Below, one piece after another: positions 9,078 through 18,018 of a stretch of 64,000 nt of DNA. Below the pieces are notes generated by a model. That model was given only the letters and a program-made list of their open reading frames with translations. It ran no database searches and had not been told where the DNA came from. Origin of the DNA: Candidatus Opimibacter iunctus (GTDB taxonomy: Bacteria; Bacteroidota; Bacteroidia; Chitinophagales; Saprospiraceae); contig JADJVH010000017.1 in the NCBI GenBank assembly GCA_016716665.1, forward strand, positions 1-64,000. Reading direction: 5' to 3'. Position 1 is the first letter of the stretch; each line of letters starts with the position of its first letter. A program made the position numbers and the translations under genes.

Positions 9078-11774
9078 TTATCTTAAAAGGATCACATCAC
9101 CTTTGGCAATTTCTGCACGTCCATCAGGATATCTGAGGGTTGCTGTATAGACATATGTGTCTGAAGCAGCAGGTTGGTTTTTCCATGTCCCATCCCATCC
9201 TGTCAGGTCATCTTCCGGTGCGTCATAGACCATCTGTCCCCAGCGATTGAAGATCAGGAATTTCTCAATGACAATATTGCCAGTGATAATGATCTTGAAA
9301 TTGTCGTTGAAATCATCATTGTTGTCCGGGGTGAAGGCATTTGGGATCATATAACTTGGTGGAACTGTAGCAAAGGAAAGCGTGTCAGTTTGTTCGCAAC
9401 CAAGAGAATTGATAAATGTCGCTTCAACAAAATTGATATCGTTTTCTGCATCGAACTTGATTTCTGTACCGGTAGCTGATATTTCCACACCATTTATGGT
9501 CCAGGTGATATTTCCTGATGGAGGTGGGTTTACAGCAAGCACAGCTGTTACCTCAGTACCTTGTCCGATAGGTGTAGCGATCGGATCCGGCATGATGAGC
9601 AGATTTGATTCGTCACCCGGATAAACATTTACTGTAACGGTTCCGGAAACCCTGCAAATATCAGGATCGGTAGCATCTGCAAAAAAACGAAGGATTCCTG
9701 TAGAATTAACAGTGACTGTCGGAGTCTCACATTGGGTACAACTGAGGTTCAATTCTCCACTGATCACATCCCAAACGACATTAGTGTATTCAAGGCTTCC
9801 GGTATTGACTACAACAGTACCTCCAAGGCATGCCTGGAAAGTAGGACCTGTGACTTGTGGCTGTTCGCCAGGCACAAATTGAAAGAAGCCCTGTGCTCCA
9901 CAGAAATTTGGATTTGATGTATTTGCGTTCAATAAAATATTGATCAGGCCACCGCCATTTATGGTCACTGTAGGATTTGAACAATTAGTGCAGCTTAGGG
10001 ATGCGTCACCTGAAGCAACACTCCAGTTGAAATCTGAAAACTCACCAGGATTGCTGATGGTCAGCGGTACCATGTCGCCTGGACAGACTATGTTGTCCCC
10101 TGAGATGGTGATAGGTTGCAATTGTTCACTTGGGACGATCTGGATAAAGCCTTGTGCCCCGCAGAAATTTACATTTGTGGTATTGGCAGTGAGTATAATA
10201 TTGACTGGTCCGTTACTGTTAATTGTAACAATTGGATTTGGACAATCAGTGCAACTCAATGTAGCATTACCAAATACAACGCTCCACTGATAACCGGATA
10301 ATCCCTCAGGGTTGGTAATCGTCAGGGGCACCATATCACCCACGCAAACGACGTTGTCACCAGCGATATCAATGATCTGCAATGGTGGAATCTGAATAGG
10401 TAGTGTTGCTCCTACCGGGCAATCATTGACCTTTCCGGAGAACTGATAAATAAGTGTTGAACCGGGGCTGCCACTGACAGTTACTTTAGGTGACAGGCAT
10501 TTTGTACAACTCAATCCTGTTTCCGGTGTCCATTCAGGCTCTGTCACAATAGAAGATAATACAGAGACTATGAACATTTCACCCGGGCATAAAACTGTAT
10601 CTGTCACAGAAAGGGGAACAGATGGTGGTATGACATTGATCAGGATGGAATCCTTTGACAAGCAGGCATTGTTGGTCACCTCACGGATATACAACGTAGT
10701 ATCCAGCAAGGTTAAGGCAGCATTGTATACGGTCAGATCGGATTCGAAGGTACCGTTGTCAGGTTTCCATAAAAACTCGATATCAGGAAAGTCGAGTGAA
10801 TCAAAAGATGGAGAGAAAAGGGCTACTACTTCGCCTGCACAATAGAAAGGTTTTTCAGGTGCTATATCAATATGCATATCCTTAGGTAGTGAATCCACCC
10901 TGACCACAACGGTATCAGCGGCGATACAAACGCCAAAGTCTGATTGAAAGATATAAGTGCTTGTTACTGTGGGATTAGCTATAGGATTAAGGATATCGGG
11001 ATCACTGAGTGTAGTGTCTGATGGAATCCATTCAAATGTGGTGGCAAGGCCATGCAAGCTGCCCAGGAGTTGCGCACCGTCTCCGTCAAGGCAGATGTAG
11101 ATCGTGTCAGGTCCGAAGATTTCGGCAATCGCAAGATCAAGATATACACTGTCCTTTGCCCCGCAGGTGTCGCTACCTACAGTGGCAAAATACCAACCTG
11201 AAAGGAAGGGCCTTACAGTCACTTCAGGACCGGTGGGGTTTTCAAAAGAGAAGGTTGGTGACCAGTTAATTTCGGCAGTAGAAGATGCTGTAAGTTGGAG
11301 TGGGGCATAACGGCACCATTGGATGGTATCACCCGGTGTAAGAATCTCGACATCATAGCTGTCAGTAATACCACTTTCGACAGTTACCACACCAGATTCT
11401 ATTCCTGCGAGAAAGGCGATTTCCCAGGAAAGGCTTTCAAGCCCTTCTGGTGTGCCATCGTTGACCACAGTGACAGGGATGACCACCACATTTTCTCCGG
11501 GGAGCATAGTCAGCGGAAAGGTCCCATTTGGGAAAGTATAATCCACACCAATCTGGGCTGTCCCAAAATCACTGATGAAAACATCGGTTGATTCCTGATT
11601 GTCCTCACCGCGCTCAATGATCAATTCATAAGGACCGCTGCAGCTTTCAGCGAGTACCCCTGCATTGGCAGGGGTGCTCAGGTAGGCTTTTAAAAAAGTC
11701 TGGGCCTGTAAGCTATTCACTGTTCCGAGCAGGAACAAGGGGAGTATGATGCTATAAAAGGAGCGTTTTGCCAT
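9078..11774 (-). CDS. T9SS type B sorted surface protein (gliding motility-associated C-terminal domain)
   Basis: About 898 residues. After a signal peptide (MAKRSFYSIILPLFLLGTVN, cut near LQAQ) comes a Calx-beta-like region, then a series of PKD/SprB-like beta domains. Two ~85-residue units are near copies: GDN(I/V)VCxGDMVPLTI, then LSCT(N/D)C(S/P)NPxVTIN and NFCGAQGF. A third, more divergent unit follows. The last ~90 residues are the T9SS type B sorting domain: IPNAFTPDNNDDFNDNF, FNRWGQMVYDA, GWDGTWKNQ and a basic end (VILLR). Export across the outer membrane and attachment to the cell surface or release are inferred from that domain. Four codons upstream another ATG (11786) is possible. 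Confidence 0.88.
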   Translation of the reverse strand: MAKRSFYSIILPLFLLGTVNSLQAQTFLKAYLSTPANAGVLAESCSGPYELIIERGEDNQESTDVFISDFGTAQIGVDYTFPNGTFPLTMLPGENVVVIPVTVVNDGTPEGLESLSWEIAFLAGIESGVVTVESGITDSYDVEILTPGDTIQWCRYAPLQLTASSTAEINWSPTFSFENPTGPEVTVRPFLSGWYFATVGSDTCGAKDSVYLDLAIAEIFGPDTIYICLDGDGAQLLGSLHGLATTFEWIPSDTTLSDPDILNPIANPTVTSTYIFQSDFGVCIAADTVVVRVDSLPKDMHIDIAPEKPFYCAGEVVALFSPSFDSLDFPDIEFLWKPDNGTFESDLTVYNAALTLLDTTLYIREVTNNACLSKDSILINVIPPSVPLSVTDTVLCPGEMFIVSVLSSIVTEPEWTPETGLSCTKCLSPKVTVSGSPGSTLIYQFSGKVNDCPVGATLPIQIPPLQIIDIAGDNVVCVGDMVPLTITNPEGLSGYQWSVVFGNATLSCTDCPNPIVTINSNGPVNIILTANTTNVNFCGAQGFIQIVPSEQLQPITISGDNIVCPGDMVPLTISNPGEFSDFNWSVASGDASLSCTNCSNPTVTINGGGLINILLNANTSNPNFCGAQGFFQFVPGEQPQVTGPTFQACLGGTVVVNTGSLEYTNVVWDVISGELNLSCTQCETPTVTVNSTGILRFFADATDPDICRVSGTVTVNVYPGDESNLLIMPDPIATPIGQGTEVTAVLAVNPPPSGNITWTINGVEISATGTEIKFDAENDINFVEATFINSLGCEQTDTLSFATVPPSYMIPNAFTPDNNDDFNDNFKIIITGNIVIEKFLIFNRWGQMVYDAPEDDLTGWDGTWKNQPAASDTYVYTATLRYPDGRAEIAKGDVILLR

Positions 11775-11848
11775 TGTGTCAGCCATCTGATAAAACCATT
11801 TCTAGGGGTCGTAAAAATAATCTTTTTTGGATACCTCCGGGTCCTGAT

Positions 11849-12241
11849 TTAGTGTGTTTGACAGCCAGCCAACATCTTTTTTACCTCAGGAGCCTGAACG
11901 GTCTGAGGTTTCAGCGCATATTTAGAACCCAGGTAGTTGATCAGATTGGTCAGTTCAACCTCATTGAGGATGGTGTTGGGAGGCATCTCCTGGCCTGTCA
12001 GTTTGTTGACTGGCAGTCCGTTGCGTATGAGGCATACCAGTTTCGCAGGTTCAGAAAGGGTAAGTCTTGATTTATCCAGGGACGGGATCAATTTGGCCAG
12101 CCCGCTGCCGTCATCCATATGGCAATTGGCACAATTGTACTTGTATATAATCTCTCCCTGGCTGTATGGATGGCGCTCACACCCGATAAAGCTTAGGGAG
12201 CCAGCCAACAGGAGAAGGATTAAGGAACTTATTTGAGGCAT
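11849..12241 (-). CDS. Monoheme cytochrome c lipoprotein
   Basis: 130 residues. Lipoprotein signal with lipobox SFIGC. The covalent heme site is CANCH (in KYNCANCHMDD) and the probable axial methionine is in EMPPN, with the class I cytochrome c spacing. It probably carries electrons in the periplasm, bound to a membrane by its lipid anchor. It follows the SCO1-like gene by 79 bp on the same strand; the pairing suggests a respiratory or oxidase-assembly context, which is inference. Confidence 0.88.
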   Translation of the reverse strand: MPQISSLILLLLAGSLSFIGCERHPYSQGEIIYKYNCANCHMDDGSGLAKLIPSLDKSRLTLSEPAKLVCLIRNGLPVNKLTGQEMPPNTILNEVELTNLINYLGSKYALKPQTVQAPEVKKMLAGCQTH

Positions 12242-12320
12242 TTAAAAGTGAAATTTGCTATCCCCGGCGCTACCCATTTGGTAATTCACCGTGAGTACAA
12301 TAAGGTGGCCAGGGTGTTAT

Positions 12321-12941
12321 TTATTGATATTCCTCCTTAAGGAGTTTATCTACTGTGTCAAAAAAGGCAGTGACTGATTCAGGATCTGTACCCTCGCAAA
12401 AGCCCCTGACGCGCCTGTTCTTGTCCACGAGGATGATACGGCCACTATGGTCAAATCCCTTGGCAGCTAAAGGATCTTCAACTACACTGACAAAGTACTG
12501 GTCGGCGAGATCAAATATGGAATCTTTCTGACCGGTGACAAACGTCCATTTGTGGATATCCACTTCGAGATTATGGGCATATCGTTTTAATACTTCGACT
12601 GAGTCATTCCGCTGGTCAATAGTATGGGAGATCATCATGACCCTGTCATCATCTTTGTAGCGGTCATAAAGGCGCAGCATTTGTTTCTGCACTTTCGGAC
12701 AAATGCTTGGACAGGAAGTGAAAAAGAAATCGGCCAGGATGACTTTATTGCCAAGCGACGAAATCCTGAAGGACTGGCTGTCCTGATTGATCAGGGCAAT
12801 ATCCGGTACGGTATGGTAGATAGTGTCCGAACCATTTACCTCAATATTTCCCAGATATGGCAGGCGTTGTGGTTCATTGCGGCAGCCCATCACCAAAAGA
12901 GCCATTACTGATGTCAGGGATAGGATGGATATGATCTTCAT
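12321..12941 (-). CDS. SCO1/SenC family copper-binding protein
   Basis: Thioredoxin-fold periplasmic lipoprotein that, in this family, delivers copper to or reduces the CuA site of cytochrome oxidase. The ATG at 12941 gives the lipobox signal MKIISILSLTSVMALLVMGC; an ATG eight codons earlier would overlap the upstream gene. The CxxxC metal motif is TSCPSICPKV and the conserved distal histidine is in KGFDHSGRI, so all three copper ligands are present. The cytochrome c lipoprotein lies downstream and a coiled-coil lipoprotein upstream, probably one operon. Confidence 0.9.
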   Translation of the reverse strand: MKIISILSLTSVMALLVMGCRNEPQRLPYLGNIEVNGSDTIYHTVPDIALINQDSQSFRISSLGNKVILADFFFTSCPSICPKVQKQMLRLYDRYKDDDRVMMISHTIDQRNDSVEVLKRYAHNLEVDIHKWTFVTGQKDSIFDLADQYFVSVVEDPLAAKGFDHSGRIILVDKNRRVRGFCEGTDPESVTAFFDTVDKLLKEEYQ

Positions 12942-12945
12942 CAGG

Positions 12946-13404
12946 CTATTCTTGTTTGATTCCATTGGCCGTCAGCCAGGACTTGGCTTTTTCTATGCTA
13001 CCCAGCATATCTTGCCGGATCTTGCTGATGGTTTCCAGTTGCTTTCCGTAGAAAGATTTCAGTTGATCTTCCGGTATGGTAGGTTTTGTATCACTATATG
13101 CTTTCATCCAGTCCCACATGCCCTGCTCGGCCAGTTTCAAGGAACTCATTGCTTCCTCAAGTCCGGCAGGAGATTCAACTTTACCTTGTTCGTTTTCAGG
13201 AATTTTGGATTTTATCAACCTTAGTTCGGCCGTTAACCTGGTGATATCCGACATTTTAGTCATCAGGGAATCATGAATGGACATAACTTGCGCTTCGAGC
13301 GCCTTGGTATCATCCTGTCCAGCTGCAGCAGTATCTGCATTAGACGCGGGTTTGCATGCCAAGATCAAGCTGGAAATAAAAAGAAAAAGGGATAGAACTC
13401 TCAT
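12946..13404 (-). CDS. Hypothetical coiled-coil lipoprotein
   Basis: 152 residues from ATG 13404, giving a lipoprotein signal (MRVLSLFLFISSLILAC). An upstream start at 13458 would put the signal peptide internally and run past the promoter box. The mature protein is almost entirely helical and charged (KALEAQVMSIHDSLMTKMSD, then a second helix pair). No domain is recognised with certainty. It is the first gene of a group with the SCO1-like protein (4 bp gap) and cytochrome c, so a role near respiratory metal delivery is possible but unproven. Confidence 0.7.
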   Translation of the reverse strand: MRVLSLFLFISSLILACKPASNADTAAAGQDDTKALEAQVMSIHDSLMTKMSDITRLTAELRLIKSKIPENEQGKVESPAGLEEAMSSLKLAEQGMWDWMKAYSDTKPTIPEDQLKSFYGKQLETISKIRQDMLGSIEKAKSWLTANGIKQE

Positions 13405-13428
13405 GTATGTATTTTGTTTATTGCAGCG

Positions 13429-13436
13429 CAAAGATA
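13429..13436 (-). promoter_or_regulatory. -7 promoter box of the lipoprotein/SCO1 operon
   Basis: Reads TATCTTTG on the minus strand, 24 nt ahead of the lipoprotein ATG at 13404. Matches the TAnnTTTG consensus. Confidence 0.5.
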
Positions 13437-13482
13437 CAGTGAAGAAGCCCATAGTCAATTCAGGTTATTTGTTAATGGCATT

Positions 13483-14694
13483 ATGAGTAGAACGATTGTT
13501 TGGTTTCGTCAGGATCTCAGGTTGCATGACAATGAGGCATTAACCGAAGCCATCAGGATTGCAGATGAGCTTATACCCGTATATATTTTTGATATTGACC
13601 CCGGCCGATGGAGTGTGCCGCGCGCGAACTTCCTTATTGAAAGTGTCCTAGACCTCAGGCGGCAATTGCGGGCTGGCGGCTCTGATCTTGTCATCCGTAT
13701 TGGCAAACCAGATGAAATCCTCTACAGGCTAGCCCTGGAGACTAAAAGTCAGTGGGTCTATTGTAATCGTGAACGCACACATGACGAAGTCAAGGTACAG
13801 GATCGCCTTGAACAACAACTTTGGTCCATTGGGAGGGAACTCAGGTACACAAGGGGCAAGATGCTGTATTACACTTCTGACCTTCCATTTCCGGTTACAC
13901 ATTGCCCTGATTCGTTTATCGCATTCAGAAAGGAAGTGGAGCCGATCCTTTCAGTGAGACAACCTCTGCCATCTCCGGTTAATATTCCGCCATTAGTTCC
14001 GGGATTGGATACTGGTGAGATTCCAACGCTGGAATCTATGCTGCCTGGACGCCAGGTGATTATGACTTCGGGGTTTGCCGGTGGGGAAACTGCAGGACTA
14101 AAGGAATTGAATGATGCTGGGATTAAACAGGTTCAACCTGATTTCCCATTGTCAGGCATTAGTTTTTCTCCGTGGTTGGCCATGGGATGCTTATCGCCAA
14201 AGAGGGTATACTATCAATCGCTTTCTATGCCTACCGGGGGCGATGAGATCAGGCAAAATCTCGTTTATAGGGATTACCTCCGCCTGATGGGTAAAAAATA
14301 CGGTGACCAGATCTTTTATAAATCAGGAATCAAGGCGAGAAAAATTGAGTTCCCTAAAAATGAGGAGGCATTTGCTGCCTGGAAATCGGGAAGCACTGGA
14401 GTGGAAATCATTGATGCAGCGATGCATCAATTGAACCGCACTGGTTGGATACCTGATGTGCTCAGAAAAATAACGGCCAATTACCTGATCAAAGTCCTTC
14501 AACTCGACTGGAGACTGGGCGCTGCTTATTTTGAATCCGCGCTGATCGACTATGATCCTTGCAGTAATTGGGTTTCCTGGCTCAATCTCGCTGGCCTTGG
14601 ACCTGACAACAGGGAAGATCGAATAATCCATTTTGACCTTGCAGGTAAGAAACTGGATCCTGATGGTGCTTATGTCCGAATGTGGAATAGCTGA
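13483..14694 (+). CDS. Cryptochrome/photolyase family protein (DASH-like), short C-terminus
   Basis: 403 residues from ATG 13483. The N-terminal photolyase alpha/beta domain opens TIVWFRQDLRLHDNEAL. The C-terminal FAD-binding domain shows SPWLAMGCLSPKRVYYQ, NLVYRDYLRLMG, MHQLNRTGWIPD and DPCSNWVSWLNLAGLGPDNR, the last characteristic of the DASH/class I group. It probably repairs UV photoproducts or senses light using FAD. The protein stops right after DPDGAYVRMW, where relatives usually continue for at least some 15 residues (LPEL...). A perfect inverted repeat sits immediately after the stop. The catalytic core appears complete. The upstream region is shared with the divergent lipoprotein operon. 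Confidence 0.88.
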   Translation: MSRTIVWFRQDLRLHDNEALTEAIRIADELIPVYIFDIDPGRWSVPRANFLIESVLDLRRQLRAGGSDLVIRIGKPDEILYRLALETKSQWVYCNRERTHDEVKVQDRLEQQLWSIGRELRYTRGKMLYYTSDLPFPVTHCPDSFIAFRKEVEPILSVRQPLPSPVNIPPLVPGLDTGEIPTLESMLPGRQVIMTSGFAGGETAGLKELNDAGIKQVQPDFPLSGISFSPWLAMGCLSPKRVYYQSLSMPTGGDEIRQNLVYRDYLRLMGKKYGDQIFYKSGIKARKIEFPKNEEAFAAWKSGSTGVEIIDAAMHQLNRTGWIPDVLRKITANYLIKVLQLDWRLGAAYFESALIDYDPCSNWVSWLNLAGLGPDNREDRIIHFDLAGKKLDPDGAYVRMWNS

Positions 14695-14700
14695 TTTAAG

Positions 14701-14723
14701 ATTGAAGCACTCAGTGCTTCAAT
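14701..14723. repeat. Perfect inverted repeat after photolyase gene
   Basis: Eleven-base arms ATTGAAGCACT / AGTGCTTCAAT around a single C, followed by a short T5 run. It could be a weak terminator or a REP-like dyad that replaced the normal photolyase 3' end. Confidence 0.6.
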
Positions 14724-14746
14724 ACCATTTTTCAACCAAAATAATT

Positions 14747-14774
14747 CTTCACTTTTCATTCTTCACTTTTCACT
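14747..14774 (-). repeat. Heptamer array overlapping the lolD stop codon
   Basis: On the minus strand the units read AGTGAAA, AGTGAAG, AATGAAA, AGTGAAG. The lolD stop TGA (14765-14763) is inside the second unit, and the first unit encodes part of the final Ser-Glu-Lys residues. Confidence 0.7.
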
Positions 14775-15449
14775 TAATAAAAGGCCGTCTTTCATTTCAT
14801 AGACCTTATCACTCAGTGCAGCCAGATCAGCATTGTGGGTGACGATCACCAGGCTTTTTCCCATATCTGTGGTGATACTACGCAGGAGTTGGTGGACCTG
14901 TATGGAAGTCTCTGTATCCAGGTTGCCTGAGGGTTCATCTGCAAGAATGACATCAGGCTCATTCATGAGGGCACGACCTATTGCCACGCGCTGCTGTTCA
15001 CCGCCTGACAGTTGATTAGGCTTGTGGTCAGCGCGTGCAGACAGTTGCAGATATCCAAGCAATTCGGCGGCGCGCTTAAAAGCTGCTTTTTTGTTCATGC
15101 CCGTGATCAGGGCAGGCATGGCGATGTTTTCAAGTGCGGTAAATTCGGGGAGCAGGTGATGAAACTGGAAGACAAAACCAAGATGCTTGCTTCTCAGCGA
15201 TGCGAGGGCTTTGCTTTTGAGTCCGGTCACGGGGATGCCGCAGATGGAAACTTCCCCGGCATCAGGGGCATCCAGTGTCCCGAGGATGTGGAGGAGTGTG
15301 CTTTTTCCGGAGCCGGATTTGCCGATGATGGCTACCATTTTTCCCTTTTCTATGCTGATACTTACCCCCTTGAGTACCTCCAGGGTGCCATAGTTTCGTT
15401 GTATCCCGCTGGCCTCAATGGCCCATTTATATGCCGGTATATCATTCAT
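14763..15449 (-). CDS. lolD: Lipoprotein-releasing ABC transporter ATP-binding protein
   Basis: ATPase that powers release of lipoproteins from the inner membrane to the periplasmic chaperone through LolC/E-type permeases, which are not in this window. Walker A GKSGSGKST, Q-loop FQFHHLLPEFTALEN (typical of LolD), signature LSGGEQQR and Walker B VILADEPSGNLD are all intact in 228 residues. MacB-type ATPases are a close alternative; the FHHLLPEF segment favours LolD. The last codons and the stop lie inside a heptamer repeat array. Confidence 0.88.
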   Translation of the reverse strand: MNDIPAYKWAIEASGIQRNYGTLEVLKGVSISIEKGKMVAIIGKSGSGKSTLLHILGTLDAPDAGEVSICGIPVTGLKSKALASLRSKHLGFVFQFHHLLPEFTALENIAMPALITGMNKKAAFKRAAELLGYLQLSARADHKPNQLSGGEQQRVAIGRALMNEPDVILADEPSGNLDTETSIQVHQLLRSITTDMGKSLVIVTHNADLAALSDKVYEMKDGLLLSEK

Positions 15450-15544
15450 ATTGCCTCAAATTTGCGAAATATGTCGCATACCTGGCGGATGGGTGTGTCT
15501 GGAAGCAAATATAGCCCCGGCGACCGTTACCTTATGAAAATGAC

Positions 15545-15552
15545 TATTTTTG
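15545..15552 (+). promoter_or_regulatory. -7 promoter box for glycosyltransferase gene
   Basis: TATTTTTG, 21 nt ahead of the ATG at 15574; fits TAnnTTTG. Confidence 0.45.
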
Positions 15553-15573
15553 TACCCCCTCCTGCCAGTGCGT

Positions 15574-16818
15574 ATGAAAGTCCTGTTTCTCTGCAAGAAA
15601 TTTCCTTACCCGCTTAAAGATGGTGAATCTATTGCGGTCAGTAATCTATGCAAGGAACTCAAGGTACTGGGGTGTGATCTCTCCCTGCTCAGTATGAACA
15701 CGAGCAAGCATTACAGTAATCCTGCCGCCATACCCGCCGAATACAATTATTTCAGGTCTATCTATGCCATTGATATTGATAATTCGGTCCGGCCTCTGGA
15801 AGCGATAGCCAGTATTGTATCCGGTGAATCATACCATGTCCGCCGCTTTAAGTCAGGGGCATTCCGGGCAAAACTGATTGAAATCCTCAAAGCTGAGAAA
15901 TTTGATATCATTCAACTCGAGACCCTATACCTGTCCCCTTATATCGATACCATCAGGCAATATTCGGATGCGAGGATAGTCATGCGAGCGCACAATGTCG
16001 AGCACGAAATATGGGAACGCATCACGCATAATACCGGGTCAGGCATACGTAAGTTTTACCTGACCTACCTGACCAGGAAGCTTAAAGCCTATGAGATCGG
16101 CCAGTTTACTGCCTATGATTACCTGGTCACCCTGACCGACCGGGATCTGAAACAGTTTAAAGCCAAAGGATATACCAATGGTGCTTCCTCAGCACCAATT
16201 GGATTTGACACCGATACATATCCATTTACCCAGCCTTCCTTTGGCCCTGACATGTCCATGTGCTTTATCGGATCTCTTGACTGGTTGCCCAATATGGATG
16301 GACTCGAATGGTTCCTCGAAAAATGCTGGCCTGTCATCCATTCACGCTGGCCGGGCATCACGCTGCACATCGCCGGCAGGAATACACCAGCCTCTTTACT
16401 CAACCGCAGGCTGCCTAATGTCACCGTGCATGGAGAGGTGCCTGATGCAGGACAGTTTGTCAACCAACATGCGATCATGATTGTACCTCTCTTTTCGGGT
16501 AGCGGCATGCGGGTGAAAATAGTGGAAGGGATGGTGATGGGCAAAGTCATCATCACTACTACCCTGGGTAAAGAAGGGATTGAAGGAGCAGACCATCAGC
16601 ATTTCCTGGTTGCAGATAATGATGCCGGGTTCATTCAGGCGGTTCAGTTTTGTGTGGAACAGCCTGACCAGGCAATGCAAATCAGTGCCAATGCCCAGGA
16701 AAACGCTGCCCTTCAATTTGACAGCGGGCAGGCAGCCAGGAAAATCCTCGACATCTATCACATGTTGCTCGGATATGACCAACCGGATACCTCACCAGTT
16801 CGTACCTTGACCCCGTAA
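15574..16818 (+). CDS. Glycosyltransferase, GT4-like (GT-B fold)
   Basis: 414 residues from ATG 15574, where the Rossmann-type start MKVLFLCKKFPYPLKDGE begins. An upstream TTG lies within the promoter. N-terminal acceptor half contains RAHNVEHEIWERI; the C-terminal nucleotide-sugar half contains FIGSLDWLPNMDGLEWFLEK and IVPLFSGSGMRVKIVEGM with the conserved Glu of the donor site. Likely builds an exopolysaccharide, O-antigen or glycoprotein glycan. A second GT4-like gene follows by 15 bp and a flippase lies 8 kb on, but the sugar and acceptor cannot be read from sequence. Confidence 0.85.
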   Translation: MKVLFLCKKFPYPLKDGESIAVSNLCKELKVLGCDLSLLSMNTSKHYSNPAAIPAEYNYFRSIYAIDIDNSVRPLEAIASIVSGESYHVRRFKSGAFRAKLIEILKAEKFDIIQLETLYLSPYIDTIRQYSDARIVMRAHNVEHEIWERITHNTGSGIRKFYLTYLTRKLKAYEIGQFTAYDYLVTLTDRDLKQFKAKGYTNGASSAPIGFDTDTYPFTQPSFGPDMSMCFIGSLDWLPNMDGLEWFLEKCWPVIHSRWPGITLHIAGRNTPASLLNRRLPNVTVHGEVPDAGQFVNQHAIMIVPLFSGSGMRVKIVEGMVMGKVIITTTLGKEGIEGADHQHFLVADNDAGFIQAVQFCVEQPDQAMQISANAQENAALQFDSGQAARKILDIYHMLLGYDQPDTSPVRTLTP

Positions 16819-16833
16819 ATCATCTCCTGAAAC

Positions 16834-18018
16834 GTGCGGATCGTATTTGTTACATCTCGTTTTCCTTACCCGGTAGAAAAGGGAGACAAACTGAGGGCAT
16901 TTCATCAGATAAGGATGTTGAGCCTCCACCATGAAATTCATCTGGTAGCTATCTCTCATCGTAAAATTGCTCCGGAACACCTGGAGGCAATGGCCCCATT
17001 TTGCAAGACCATAAAGGTATTCCTGATCCGGAACTGGTTGATGCCATTCCAAATGGGTATTGGATGGCTGGAAGGGCTTCCCTTACAGGTCAGTTACTTT
17101 CTTGACCGGACGATAAAGCGCAAGGTCCAGTACTATATCATTCAGTTGGAGCCTGATCACATTATCTGCCAGTTGATCCGGGCATCAACCTATGTGCGTG
17201 CGCTTCCTTTTCCCAAAACACTTGACTATATGGATGTGTTTTCTGAGGGAATGTTTCAGTTGGCAAAGAAATATGATCCCTTTGGATTTGTATTCCGGTG
17301 GGAGGCAAAGCGCCTTGCTGCCTTTGAGCGCACGATCTATAAGGACTTTGATAAGCATACGATCATTTCGAAGCAGGACAGGGACAGGTTGCGCCTGGCT
17401 ACACACGATCAGATCATGGTGATCCCTAATGGGGTAGACGCTGATTTTGTGCCTTTTTCTGATCATCGCGTACCTTCCCATGATCTTGTCTTTGTGGGTA
17501 ACCTTGGTTACGGACCTAATACTGCGGCTGCTCAATACCTGGTCAAGAGGTTATTGCCAGAACTGGAAAGCAGGGGGATGAAGCCCAGCCTTTTGTTAGC
17601 GGGAGCCAGGCCGGGAAGAAAAACCCTGGCCCTGCAACATCATGGGGGCGTTACAGTCAGGGGATGGGTTGCGGATATCCGGGACGCTTATGCAGATGGT
17701 CGTATCTTTGTGGCCCCGATGTTTACAGGATTGGGATTGCAAAACAAGATACTGGAGGCCATGGCGATGGGTCTGCCTTGTGTGACCACCTCAATGGTCA
17801 ACAATGCAATCGGGGCTGAGATTAACCGTGAAATTCTGGTTGCCGATACACTGGAGGGATTAGCAGACCACGTGCAAAGGCTCATGAATGATCCAACTGA
17901 ATACCATCGGATTGCAGCATCCGCCAGGGCATTTGTAATGTCGAAATATCAATGGGAAGACCAGGTTGCAAAACTGGAATCCTTTATCTATACTAAAAAT
18001 GTTTACGCAGAGACATGA
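16834..18018 (+). CDS. Glycosyltransferase, GT4-like (sugar transferase of EpsH/PEP-CTERM-associated type)
   Basis: 394 residues with a GTG start giving MRIVFVTSRFPYPVEKGDK. Motifs include TLDYMDVFSEGMFQLAKK, HTIISKQDRDRL, IPNGVDADFVPF, LVFVGNLGYGPNTAAAQYLV and APMFTGLGLQNKILEAMAMG. These match the GT-B family sometimes named for PEP-CTERM/EpsH systems. It shares its opening layout with the preceding glycosyltransferase, suggesting an old duplication. Its stop overlaps the next gene in ATGA form (18015-18018), so it is translationally coupled to a riboflavin-pathway gene. Confidence 0.85.
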   Translation: MRIVFVTSRFPYPVEKGDKLRAFHQIRMLSLHHEIHLVAISHRKIAPEHLEAMAPFCKTIKVFLIRNWLMPFQMGIGWLEGLPLQVSYFLDRTIKRKVQYYIIQLEPDHIICQLIRASTYVRALPFPKTLDYMDVFSEGMFQLAKKYDPFGFVFRWEAKRLAAFERTIYKDFDKHTIISKQDRDRLRLATHDQIMVIPNGVDADFVPFSDHRVPSHDLVFVGNLGYGPNTAAAQYLVKRLLPELESRGMKPSLLLAGARPGRKTLALQHHGGVTVRGWVADIRDAYADGRIFVAPMFTGLGLQNKILEAMAMGLPCVTTSMVNNAIGAEINREILVADTLEGLADHVQRLMNDPTEYHRIAASARAFVMSKYQWEDQVAKLESFIYTKNVYAET

